Assembly (NCBI GenBank): GCA_003258725.1
Contig: QHMG01000023.1
Location: 1-8,080 of the forward strand
Source of the DNA: Candidatus Melainabacteria bacterium
GTDB lineage: Bacteria; Cyanobacteriota; Vampirovibrionia; Gastranaerophilales; Gastranaerophilaceae
Direction: 5' to 3'
DNA: 8,080 nucleotides
This document shows, piece by piece, positions 1 through 6,414 of the stretch (position 1 is its first letter; each line of letters opens with the position of its first letter). The notes under the pieces were generated by a model. It was not told where the DNA came from, searched no databases, and saw only the letters and a list, made by a program, of their open reading frames with translations. Made by a program: the position numbers and the translations under genes.

Positions 1-23
1 ATATACTCAATTATATATGGGAT

Positions 24-74
24 AAAAAAAATTATAGTAGTGGCGCAGGTTTCAGCTGAAACCTGCGCCACTAC
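24..74 (-). terminator. strong intrinsic terminator of the operon (perfect 38-bp palindrome)
   Basis: Positions 37-74 are a perfect 19-bp inverted repeat centred on CAGCTG (arm GTAGTGGCGCAGGTTTCAG). It is much more GC-rich than its surroundings. On the minus strand the stem is followed after TATAA by eight Ts (31-24). It begins 23 nt after the permease stop. On the plus strand only a TTTT follows, so the minus direction fits best, although termination in both directions is possible. The stem is longer than needed for a terminator, which leaves open that it is also a repeated element. Confidence 0.85.
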
Positions 75-97
75 ATGGTTTTATTAATTTTATAAAT

Positions 98-943
98 TTA
101 GCCTTTTACAGCTCCATCATTTTCGCCAGAAATAAAATATCTTTGCATTGCTAAAAAGAAAATCAAAATCGGAATAGTTGATAATATAGAACCTGCGGCA
201 ATAAATCTCCAATTTGAACTAAACATGCCCTGCAAGTTATTAACACCAACAGGAAGTGTATACATAGATTCTTTTGTCAAAACGATACTTGGCCATAAAA
301 ATTCGCCCCATGAACCTATAAATGTAAATATTGCCAATACAGCTAATGAAGGTTTTACCATAGGTAAAATTACTCGCCAAAAGACTTGAAAAACATTACA
401 GCCGTCTACAATTGCAGCTTCTTCCATTTCTCGAGGAATAGTCATAAACGCTTGACGCATCAAAAATATACCAAAAGCGCTTACTGCAAACGGCATTACA
501 AGCCCGATATAGCCCATAAAATTATTTACGGTATCCATCATATTCAGTTTTATAGTAATAAGGTATACTGGCAACATAATTGCCTGAAATGGAACCATTA
601 TTGTTGCTAGTATCGCAAAAAAAGTTATTTTTTTTCCCGCAAAATTCATTCTTGCCAAAGGATATGCAGCAAGAGAAGATAAAATCAAGTTTAACAGCAC
701 AGTAAAACCTGCGACAATCATACTATTCCAGAAGTATGCCATAAAGTCCACTTTTTGCCATACTCCAATATAATTTTCCCATGTAAAATCTGTCGGAATA
801 ATTACAGGTGGATAAGCAAAAATATTCTCATTTGCACCCTTTAATGATGTCGAAATTAACCAAATAAATGGAAAAAGAGACAACAATGACACAAATATTA
901 ACACCGCATGAGATGATGCTTTCTCAACAAAACGTCTTAACAT
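98..943 (-). CDS. Carbohydrate-type ABC transporter permease (MalG/UgpE-like)
   Basis: This is an inner-membrane permease subunit of a binding-protein-dependent ABC importer of the MalG/UgpE class. The 281-residue product has about six hydrophobic segments (near 12-33, 73-95, 107-130, 143-163, 199-221, 246-267). It carries the cytoplasmic EAA loop REMEEAAIVDGCN (171-183), followed by F-x5-P spacing to ILPMVKPSL, where the ATPase docks. The early FPFIWLISTSLKG and the end QRYFISGENDGAVKG are typical of the class. The substrate cannot be read from sequence; a sugar or glycerol-3-phosphate-like solute is usual. I chose ATG 943, 5 nt after the HicB-like stop, with GGTGG (957-953) upstream. A longer TTG frame from 976 would read back into the HicB-like gene. 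No partner permease, binding protein or ATPase lies in the window. It is the last gene before the terminator. Confidence 0.92.
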   Translation of the reverse strand: MLRRFVEKASSHAVLIFVSLLSLFPFIWLISTSLKGANENIFAYPPVIIPTDFTWENYIGVWQKVDFMAYFWNSMIVAGFTVLLNLILSSLAAYPLARMNFAGKKITFFAILATIMVPFQAIMLPVYLITIKLNMMDTVNNFMGYIGLVMPFAVSAFGIFLMRQAFMTIPREMEEAAIVDGCNVFQVFWRVILPMVKPSLAVLAIFTFIGSWGEFLWPSIVLTKESMYTLPVGVNNLQGMFSSNWRFIAAGSILSTIPILIFFLAMQRYFISGENDGAVKG

Positions 944-948
944 AGCAA

Positions 949-1221
949 TTAACCACCAGGGCAAAGGCTTTCCCAATCCACATCGTCATCGTCATCACCA
1001 GGTTCTGGGATTTCATCACCATCTTCAAGCATCAACATTAATTGCAATTTTAGTTGGTGTTTATAGTTTTCTCTAGCTTTTTCAATAGTTTTTGCGCAAA
1101 ATGCAAAACTTGGAATTTCTTTAATTTCAATATAATAATATGGATTGCCATTGAAGTCCAAATCTGTTCCTTCAATTAGTGTCCAATCTAAATTTAAGTA
1201 ATAATCTAAATCTTTATTCAT
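949..1221 (-). CDS. HicB-like solo domain protein with acidic tail
   Basis: This 90-residue protein fits the partial RNase H-like fold of HicB-family antitoxins. It has a short N-terminal helix and hairpin, and then YYYIEIKEIPSFAFCAKTIE (28-47), which aligns in pattern with the HicB 'Y.v.ipelPg....a.Tl.eA' strand. A helix (about 46-66) follows, and then EDGDEIPEP (66-74), the 'G..iPeP' motif typical of HicB. Unlike antitoxins it has no C-terminal ribbon-helix-helix or HTH domain. It ends instead in a run of five aspartates and a WESLCPGG tail. No HicA-like toxin is encoded beside it. It may therefore be a HicB-fold regulator or binding protein rather than part of a toxin pair. The start ATG 1221 overlaps the GerMN stop by 8 nt (ATGAATAA) and has a good AGAGGA site. 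Its stop lies 5 nt before the permease ATG. Confidence 0.7.
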   Translation of the reverse strand: MNKDLDYYLNLDWTLIEGTDLDFNGNPYYYIEIKEIPSFAFCAKTIEKARENYKHQLKLQLMLMLEDGDEIPEPGDDDDDVDWESLCPGG

Positions 1222-1813
1222 TTGCAAAATCCTCTGTTAAAGGTTGGTTTATCATAATGCCTTCTCCACCAATTACGTCTACTTGTTTACCATTAAGCTG
1301 TAAGTATATTGGCAAGTTTGAATTTTTCTTTGATGTTTTAATCAATTGAAATAATCTTTTATAAAGTCCGTCTGTACCACCGCCTAGTTCAAATTCATCA
1401 CTTAAGTTAATAACAACCTTTGAAGGAGTTTCAGTAATGGAAATAAGCCTTGTACCTGCTGGAACTTCTGTGTATACACCTAATTTCTTTTCTTTTGCAG
1501 ATGGGCCATTAACTAAAGATTTTAAAGCAAACTTCAAACGAGAAGTTCCATCTACTTCAGGAACATATTCACGTTTAACAGCTCGATAAACTTCTTCGCC
1601 CTTTGCATTATGTGCGATAAAGAAAATATATACATAGTCTTTTGTTTGTTTCGGTTTGTCTTGTTCCGTTGGTTCTGCTGTTGGCACTTGAGTTTCTGTT
1701 GGAGTTTGATTCTCATCAACTATTACGTCTTGGCTTCCGAAAAATGCCATTTTAACGTAAACTACAAGCAATATTGCAACTATTAATAACCCAATTTTTT
1801 GAAACGCATTCAT
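1214..1813 (-). CDS. Membrane-anchored GerMN-domain protein
   Basis: The 199-residue protein has one N-terminal hydrophobic segment (about 7-25) with no lipobox cysteine, so it is likely an uncleaved anchor. A Thr/Pro/Glu-rich linker follows (33-55), and then a GerMN domain (about 58-192). Matching features are YVYIFFIAHNAKGE, VKREYVP, RLKFALKSLVNGPSAKEKKL (92-111), YTEVPAGTRLISI (114-126), VVINLSDEFELGGGTDGLY (133-151) and the C-terminal LNGKQVD (173-179). GerMN was named from GerM of spore-forming bacteria but also occurs in non-sporulating lineages, including cyanobacteria, probably in cell-wall-related roles. No sporulation gene is nearby, so the name should not be taken as evidence of sporulation. 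The start is ATG 1813, 9 nt after the DUF2993 stop, with only a weak purine stretch (GTGAGA) upstream. The end overlaps the HicB-like gene by 8 nt. Confidence 0.85.
   Translation of the reverse strand: MNAFQKIGLLIVAILLVVYVKMAFFGSQDVIVDENQTPTETQVPTAEPTEQDKPKQTKDYVYIFFIAHNAKGEEVYRAVKREYVPEVDGTSRLKFALKSLVNGPSAKEKKLGVYTEVPAGTRLISITETPSKVVINLSDEFELGGGTDGLYKRLFQLIKTSKKNSNLPIYLQLNGKQVDVIGGEGIMINQPLTEDFANE
1230..1235 (-). promoter_or_regulatory. ribosome binding site of the HicB-like gene
   Basis: AGAGGA on the minus strand, inside the end of the GerMN gene, lies 8 nt before ATG 1221. It selects this ATG over the TTG two codons upstream at 1227 and shows that the small gene is translated in its own right. 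Confidence 0.65.
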
Positions 1814-1822
1814 AATCTCACA

Positions 1823-2695
1823 CTATTTCTTTTGTTCTGTATTCTTAGGTATAAATACTGTACCGTCTAACATAATATTGTTACCTTTAATATCAAAATT
1901 ATTAAGAGCAACTTTTGTATTCTTATTATTTAACACATCAACAGTAAAATTCAATGGATTTATTAAATTTAATACATTTGTTAACTGTGTTAGGCTAACC
2001 TTTTGATTTAAGTTTTCTAAAGTAACTTCTGATGCTTTAAATTGTCCGTTTTCAATCTTCATTTTTGAAGATAAATTCAAGTTTACAGGAATATTTCTAC
2101 CAAAAATTTGATTATTCATTTTTAAAGTAAAATAAAATTTATCCCCCTTCAATTTAACATTTACATCTTTTAATTCCATTAAATTCAAAGCTCCAACTTT
2201 AACATTTAATGAATTTAAGAAAGTTAAATAATTTTTAGACAATAAGGTCTTTCTCAAATCTACATCTGAAATAATCATATTGTATTTCATTATGAAGTTT
2301 TCTTTAAATTTAACATCTTTTGTTGTAGCTTTTACATAATTGAAGTCACAAACAGTATTCGCATTAAATTTTGAAACATAAACTCCATCAAAATCTAAGT
2401 TTTCACCTGAAATATCAAGTCCTTTAAAACGACCGTTTGCTAAATCCTTAGCGCTAAATGAGTTCATTTTAACCTTAAACCCTTTTGCACCTGTTGATTT
2501 TTTCAATTCTTTCTTAATAATTGAATTAGCAACGGCTTTTGAAATAAAGTTCATACCTGTAATAGCAGTTAACACTTTTGTTGGTGTTTTTGACATATCA
2601 TAAGGTTGAGCACAATATGTTGTTAAATCACTTGCAAAAACAAGTGATGATGTCATCATCAATGTAATTCCAAGCGATAATATTTTTTTAATCAT
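1823..2695 (-). CDS. Exported DUF2993 (LmeA-like) domain protein
   Basis: This 290-residue protein starts with a clear signal peptide (MIKKILSLGITLMMTSSLVFA, likely cut after residue 21 or 22), so it acts outside the cytoplasmic membrane. The mature part has the pattern of DUF2993/LmeA-like domains. An amphipathic helix (about 42-66) is followed by a beta-rich region with NGRFKGLDISGENLDFDGVY (87-106), then DVDLRKTLLSKNYLTFLNSL (144-163) where the family has its 'eedLn..Ln' segment. Repeated beta strands end in DGTVFIPKN (277-285). Family knowledge: the mycobacterial member LmeA binds phospholipid and affects lipoglycan maturation, and paralogues are common in cyanobacteria. A lipid-binding envelope role is therefore plausible but inferred. 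ATG 2695 overlaps the truB stop by 8 nt. The gene ends with TAG, 9 nt before the GerMN gene. Two cysteines (28, 116) could form a disulfide. Confidence 0.75.
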   Translation of the reverse strand: MIKKILSLGITLMMTSSLVFASDLTTYCAQPYDMSKTPTKVLTAITGMNFISKAVANSIIKKELKKSTGAKGFKVKMNSFSAKDLANGRFKGLDISGENLDFDGVYVSKFNANTVCDFNYVKATTKDVKFKENFIMKYNMIISDVDLRKTLLSKNYLTFLNSLNVKVGALNLMELKDVNVKLKGDKFYFTLKMNNQIFGRNIPVNLNLSSKMKIENGQFKASEVTLENLNQKVSLTQLTNVLNLINPLNFTVDVLNNKNTKVALNNFDIKGNNIMLDGTVFIPKNTEQKK

Positions 2696-3551
2696 TATTA
2701 AATACCTTTTTGACTTTGATACACCCGTTACAAGAACTTGCAACAGCCTTTATACTATCATTATAAACCAAAATTATATTTTCGGCATTATTAATACTTT
2801 TGTTAAGAAGTGGTTTACCATTAGATATATCAAGTTTTTCAGAAGTATTCAAATTATATAAAGGATAGTTTAGCATGCTTATTGGTTCAATTAAATGCTT
2901 TTCAACAAATTCGATTGATTTGTAGTCTTGCATTTTTATTGAATCCTCAACTAAAAATTTTCCAGCTTTTGTTCGAATTAATCTTGTTAAATACCCTCCA
3001 CAGCACAAATTTTGACCCAAATCATTCGCAATTGAACGAATATACGTTCCTTTTGAACATTCTATATAAACTTGAGCTTCTTGCTTTTCTTCGTCAAAGT
3101 TTTTTAATTCTATTTTATGAATAGTTACTTGTCTGGGGGCAACACTTATTGTTTTGCCTTCTCTTGCATATTCATACAACTTTTTGCCCTTAACTTTAAT
3201 CGCTGAATACATTGGAGGAAGTTGTTCTATTTCACCCTCAAAAGAAGTTAGAGCATTTACAAGTTGCTCTTTGGTAACTTTTTTATCGCTTTCAAAAATT
3301 ACGTTTCCCTCTGTATCATACGAATCTGTAGCTTTTCCTAGTTGCACAAAAGCCAAGTAAGCTTTATCATCGGGCAAATATTCAATTAAGCGAGTAGAAT
3401 TGCCAACACAAATAGGTAAAACACCCTCTGCAAAAGGGTCTAAAGTTCCAGTATGTCCAATTTTCTTTATCTTCAAAAGTTTACGAAAATAAGCAACAAC
3501 ATCATGCGAAGTTTTGCCAACTGGTTTATATACGTTCAAAAAGCCGAACAA
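2688..3551 (-). CDS. truB: tRNA pseudouridine(55) synthase TruB
   Basis: TruB converts uridine 55 in the T-loop of tRNAs to pseudouridine and also acts as a tRNA chaperone. The 287-residue protein shows the family motifs in order: FLNVYKPVGKTSHDVV at the N-terminus (4-19); GHTGTLDPFAEGVLPICVG (32-50) with the catalytic aspartate at 38; LPPMYSAIKVKGKKLYEYAR (111-130); CSKGTYIRSIANDLG (165-179); and LTRLIRTKAG (188-197). Residues from about 228 form a less conserved C-terminal region, as in TruB_C/PUA-like tails. The start is TTG 3551, directly after the rbfA stop, with a strong GGAG 8 nt upstream inside rbfA. Its last 8 nt overlap the start of the DUF2993 gene (ATGATTAA), so the translation genes and the envelope genes are physically coupled here. 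Confidence 0.96.
   Translation of the reverse strand: MFGFLNVYKPVGKTSHDVVAYFRKLLKIKKIGHTGTLDPFAEGVLPICVGNSTRLIEYLPDDKAYLAFVQLGKATDSYDTEGNVIFESDKKVTKEQLVNALTSFEGEIEQLPPMYSAIKVKGKKLYEYAREGKTISVAPRQVTIHKIELKNFDEEKQEAQVYIECSKGTYIRSIANDLGQNLCCGGYLTRLIRTKAGKFLVEDSIKMQDYKSIEFVEKHLIEPISMLNYPLYNLNTSEKLDISNGKPLLNKSINNAENIILVYNDSIKAVASSCNGCIKVKKVFNND
2705..2710 (-). promoter_or_regulatory. ribosome binding site of the DUF2993 gene
   Basis: AAAAGG on the minus strand, within the end of truB, lies 9 nt before ATG 2695. This supports the ATG that begins a normal signal peptide rather than the upstream TTG at 2743. The latter would add 16 residues of unrelated sequence read entirely inside truB. Confidence 0.6.
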
Positions 3552-3902
3552 TTAAACTTCTCCACGTGAAATTTTATTCAAAATTTCAGTAACTCTTGAA
3601 CCACGTTCAATAGAATCATCTGGAATAAATCTTAATTCAGGTGTTAATCTTAAGCGAATACGTCTGCCAACCTCGTATCTAATTTTTGAAACGCTTGCAT
3701 TGATTGTATCAATAGATTTTTTCTTTTGTTCTTCTGAACCAAAAACGCTATAAAAAACTTTTGCAAAAGAGTTATCATGGCTAACTTCTACATCTGTAAT
3801 TGATACAACACCAGCCAATCCACGAATTTCCTTACGCAAGATGTCCGAAATTTCTCGCATTAACTCTTTTCTAACTCGTTCGTTTCGTAAATTGCTACTC
3901 AT
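3552..3902 (-). CDS. rbfA: 30S ribosome-binding factor RbfA
   Basis: RbfA is a small KH-fold protein that binds the 30S subunit, helps late 16S rRNA 5'-end maturation, and is cold-shock related in model bacteria. The 116 residues match the family length. Visible signatures are the N-terminal basic helix (RNERVRKELMREISDILRKE), AGVVSITDVEVSHD (30-43), and the C-terminal RLRLTPELRFIPDDSIERGS (83-102). The start ATG 3902 has AGGTG (3911-3907) just upstream. It lies 22 nt after infB, the largest gap inside the run, and its TAA is directly followed by the truB TTG. The infB-rbfA-truB order is a classical bacterial arrangement and agrees with the assignment. Confidence 0.96.
   Translation of the reverse strand: MSSNLRNERVRKELMREISDILRKEIRGLAGVVSITDVEVSHDNSFAKVFYSVFGSEEQKKKSIDTINASVSKIRYEVGRRIRLRLTPELRFIPDDSIERGSRVTEILNKISRGEV
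3560..3563 (-). promoter_or_regulatory. ribosome binding site that fixes the truB TTG start
   Basis: GGAG on the minus strand, inside the end of rbfA, lies 8 nt before TTG 3551. It is the clearest Shine-Dalgarno in the window by eye. It supports TTG as the true truB start, directly abutting the rbfA stop (TAATTG), because no ATG is available near the conserved TruB N-terminus. Confidence 0.75.
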
Positions 3903-3924
3903 TAGACACCTACTTTATTTAAAA

Positions 3925-6414
3925 TTACAAACTCTTACGTTCAACTTCTTCAGTTGTTGAAACTTCAATAATATCACCCTCTTTAAGGTCATTAAACTTG
4001 GCAAAGGAAATACCACATTCAAAACCTTGAGCAACCTCTTTAACGTCGTCTTTAAAACGTTTCAATTGATCAATTGCACCTCTAAAGATTTCAACTCCAT
4101 CACGTTTAAGCACGGCAGTTTTGCTACGTACAATCTTACCTTCTGTAACATAACATCCGGCAATCTTAGTTGTTTTACCGATTGTAAATACTTGACGAAC
4201 TTCGGCTTTACCAAGTTCAACTTCTTTAACTTCAGGTTCAAGTAATGATAACATTGTTTTTTCCATATCTTCTAAGATTTGGTAAATAATATCATATTTC
4301 TTGATAATTACATGTTCTCTTTCAGCTGCTGCCATAGCGTTTGAATCTTCTTTAACGGTAAAACCTAAAATTAACGCCTTTGAAGCAGATGCTAACATAA
4401 CATCAGCTTCTGAAATATCACCAACACCAACATGAATAATCTTTGTATCAATTTCATCAGAATCCATTTGGGCAATTGCTTGAGAAACAGCTTCTGCGGC
4501 ACCATGTGTATTCGCTTTGATAATTAAATTCAATTGAGGAACATCAGCTTCGCCAGAAACAGCTTCTTTTCTAATGTGAGCTGGTAGCATTTCATCTAAA
4601 CGTTTTGTTCTTTCAGTTTCTTTACGTTTTTCGATAATAGATTTCATTTCTTTTTCGTTTGCAACAACTTCAAACTTATCACCAGCTTGAGGTACTTCTG
4701 TCAAACCTAAAATTTCAACAGGAGTCGATGGTTCTGCACTCTTAATCTTTTCACCAGAATCAGAAATTAAAGCCCTTACACGTCCGCAAGCCGTACCAAC
4801 AACAACGCAGTTACCTGTGTGTAAAGTACCATTTTGAACTAATAATGTTGCAACAGGTCCTTTACCTTTATCTAAGTTTGCCTCAATAACAACACCTGAT
4901 GCTTTAGTGTTCGGATTTGCTTTCAAATCTTGCATATCAGCAACTAATAAAATATATTCTAATAATTCGTCAATACCTTGTCTTTGTAAAGCTGAAACCT
5001 TGCAAGTAATAGTGTCACCACCCCATGCTTCTGGAACTAGACCATGTTCAGTTAATTGAGTTAAAACTCTGTCTGGATCAGCGCCAGCCTTATCAATTTT
5101 GTTCACTGCGACAATAATTGGAATTTCAGCAGCTTTTGCATGGTTAATAGCTTCAATGGTTTGAGGCATAATACCGTCATCTGCAGCAACTACAAGAATT
5201 GCGATATCAGTTGCTTTTGCACCTCTAGCACGCATTTCAGTAAACGCTTCGTGACCTGGGGTATCTAAGAATACAACCTTTTTGCCATCGTGAAGATAAA
5301 TTGTATACGCACCGATTGATTGAGTAATACCACCAACCTCTGTATTTACAATTTTGTGTTTTGAAGCACGAATACTATCTAACAATGTTGTTTTACCGTG
5401 GTCTACGTGTCCCATAATACTGATTACAGGAGCTCTACGAACCATGTTCTTTTCATCAGCTTTCAAGGCTTCTTTTTGTTCTTCTTTTGCCATTTCTTGT
5501 TGAATATAAGCATCTAAATCTTCATCAAGAACTTCTAAGCCATATTCAGCACAAACTTTTTTAATTACGTCAACATCAATCAATTGGTTAACTGTTGCCA
5601 TAATACCGTTTAACATCAAGAATTTAACAATTTCCGCAGGAGTTTTTTGAATTTTATCAGCTAACTCTTGAATTGTCATAGCTGTTGTTACAACTAATTT
5701 GGTTACAGCTTCTTTTTCTTCCTCTTTGTGAACATGTTTTTTATGTTTTTGAGCTGCGGCTTTTTCTAGCGAAATTCTTTCTTGTTCTTCTTCTTTAGAA
5801 ATTTTATCTTTTCTTTTTGAGTCAGGTTTATGTTTTGAGCCATAATTACCCTTGTTTTCATAAATATCTTGAGGAATAATATGACGTTCAATAGGTTTGT
5901 TATTGTTATCAAAAGGCTTTTTATTACCTGATTTATCACCAGATTTTGAGTTTCTTTCAGGTTTTCCTGCAGGTTTTGCAGTTCCTTCTTGAGGTCTTGC
6001 TGCACGTCTTACAATCTCAAGACGATTTACAGGCTGAACTCTTTTTACAACTTGAACTCTTGGTTGGTCAGTTTGAGCAGTTTTTTCTTGAGTAGCTTCT
6101 GTTTTAGCAGGTTCAGCTTTTTTTTCAACACGTTCAATAAGTGGTTTTTCTTCTGCCTTTGGAGCTTCTTTTTCTACCACTTGAACTTCAGGTTTAGCTT
6201 CTGCCTTAGCTTTTTTAACAATGAATGCCTTTGGTTTTTTAACTTCAACTTTAGAGCCACCCGCAATGAAATCCTTTAATCTCTTACATTGTTCAGGGGT
6301 TACCGAACTTGAGTGGGTTTTTACGACAATCTGAATTTGAGCTAATTTTTCAATTACCTCTTTGCTTGTTAAACCTACTTCTTTTGCTAATTCACTTACT
6401 CTAATATTACTCAA
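3925..6414 (-). CDS. infB: Translation initiation factor IF-2
   Basis: IF2 is the GTPase that brings initiator fMet-tRNA to the 30S subunit and promotes 50S joining. At 829 residues it is in the normal long-IF2 range. The order is: IF2_N domain (3-50), a low-complexity K/E/P/A linker (about 53-240), a second IF2_N domain (243-297), and the G domain from about 327. G-domain motifs are G1 GHVDHGKT (335-342), G3 DTPGH (384-388, with the catalytic-type His388), G4 NKID (438-441) and G5 SAL (474-476). Domain II, domain III and the C-terminal fMet-tRNA-binding domain follow, including LKRFKDDVKEVAQGFECGI (784-802). The start is TTG 6414: the frame is closed upstream by a stop at 6435-6433, no ATG lies nearby, and the IF2_N motif begins at residue 3. 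The start overlaps the ylxR stop by 8 nt. AAGGA at 6432-6428 is 13 nt away, which is long, so translational coupling is likely. Confidence 0.97.
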   Translation of the reverse strand: MSNIRVSELAKEVGLTSKEVIEKLAQIQIVVKTHSSSVTPEQCKRLKDFIAGGSKVEVKKPKAFIVKKAKAEAKPEVQVVEKEAPKAEEKPLIERVEKKAEPAKTEATQEKTAQTDQPRVQVVKRVQPVNRLEIVRRAARPQEGTAKPAGKPERNSKSGDKSGNKKPFDNNNKPIERHIIPQDIYENKGNYGSKHKPDSKRKDKISKEEEQERISLEKAAAQKHKKHVHKEEEKEAVTKLVVTTAMTIQELADKIQKTPAEIVKFLMLNGIMATVNQLIDVDVIKKVCAEYGLEVLDEDLDAYIQQEMAKEEQKEALKADEKNMVRRAPVISIMGHVDHGKTTLLDSIRASKHKIVNTEVGGITQSIGAYTIYLHDGKKVVFLDTPGHEAFTEMRARGAKATDIAILVVAADDGIMPQTIEAINHAKAAEIPIIVAVNKIDKAGADPDRVLTQLTEHGLVPEAWGGDTITCKVSALQRQGIDELLEYILLVADMQDLKANPNTKASGVVIEANLDKGKGPVATLLVQNGTLHTGNCVVVGTACGRVRALISDSGEKIKSAEPSTPVEILGLTEVPQAGDKFEVVANEKEMKSIIEKRKETERTKRLDEMLPAHIRKEAVSGEADVPQLNLIIKANTHGAAEAVSQAIAQMDSDEIDTKIIHVGVGDISEADVMLASASKALILGFTVKEDSNAMAAAEREHVIIKKYDIIYQILEDMEKTMLSLLEPEVKEVELGKAEVRQVFTIGKTTKIAGCYVTEGKIVRSKTAVLKRDGVEIFRGAIDQLKRFKDDVKEVAQGFECGISFAKFNDLKEGDIIEVSTTEEVERKSL

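Noticed and set aside
386..610. Forward-strand open frame antisense to the permease gene
   Set aside because: The composition is random (His, Tyr and Asn-rich), there is no recognisable motif, and it lies wholly opposite a well-supported membrane protein gene.
944..976. N-terminal extension of the permease to a TTG at 976
   Set aside because: It would overlap the HicB-like gene and adds residues not typical of the family. ATG 943 has a plausible GGTGG site and gives the usual N-terminus.
981..998. Trinucleotide-like repeat (CATCGT twice, then CATCAC)
   Set aside because: It encodes the poly-Asp tail of the HicB-like protein with alternating Asp codons. It is too short and imperfect to call a phase-variation tract.
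949..1221. Complete HicAB toxin-antitoxin system
   Set aside because: Only a HicB-like domain is present. No frame of HicA type (small basic dsRBD-like protein) lies on either side, and the DNA-binding domain of antitoxins is missing.
1214..1813. Sporulation or germination gene
   Set aside because: The GerMN domain also occurs in many non-sporulating bacteria, and no other sporulation gene is visible.
2696..2743. N-terminal extension of the DUF2993 protein to a TTG at 2743
   Set aside because: The added residues would bury a normal signal peptide behind a charged stretch read inside truB. ATG 2695 has its own ribosome binding site.
2760..2778. TATAAT-like -10 boxes near the truB 3' end, as a promoter for the envelope genes
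   Set aside because: No matching -35 element is found at a suitable distance. Such hexamers are expected by chance in this AT-rich sequence.
5989..6279. Forward-strand open frame antisense to infB
   Set aside because: It is the Phe/Ser-rich mirror of the Lys/Glu-rich IF2 linker on the other strand, with no family resemblance.
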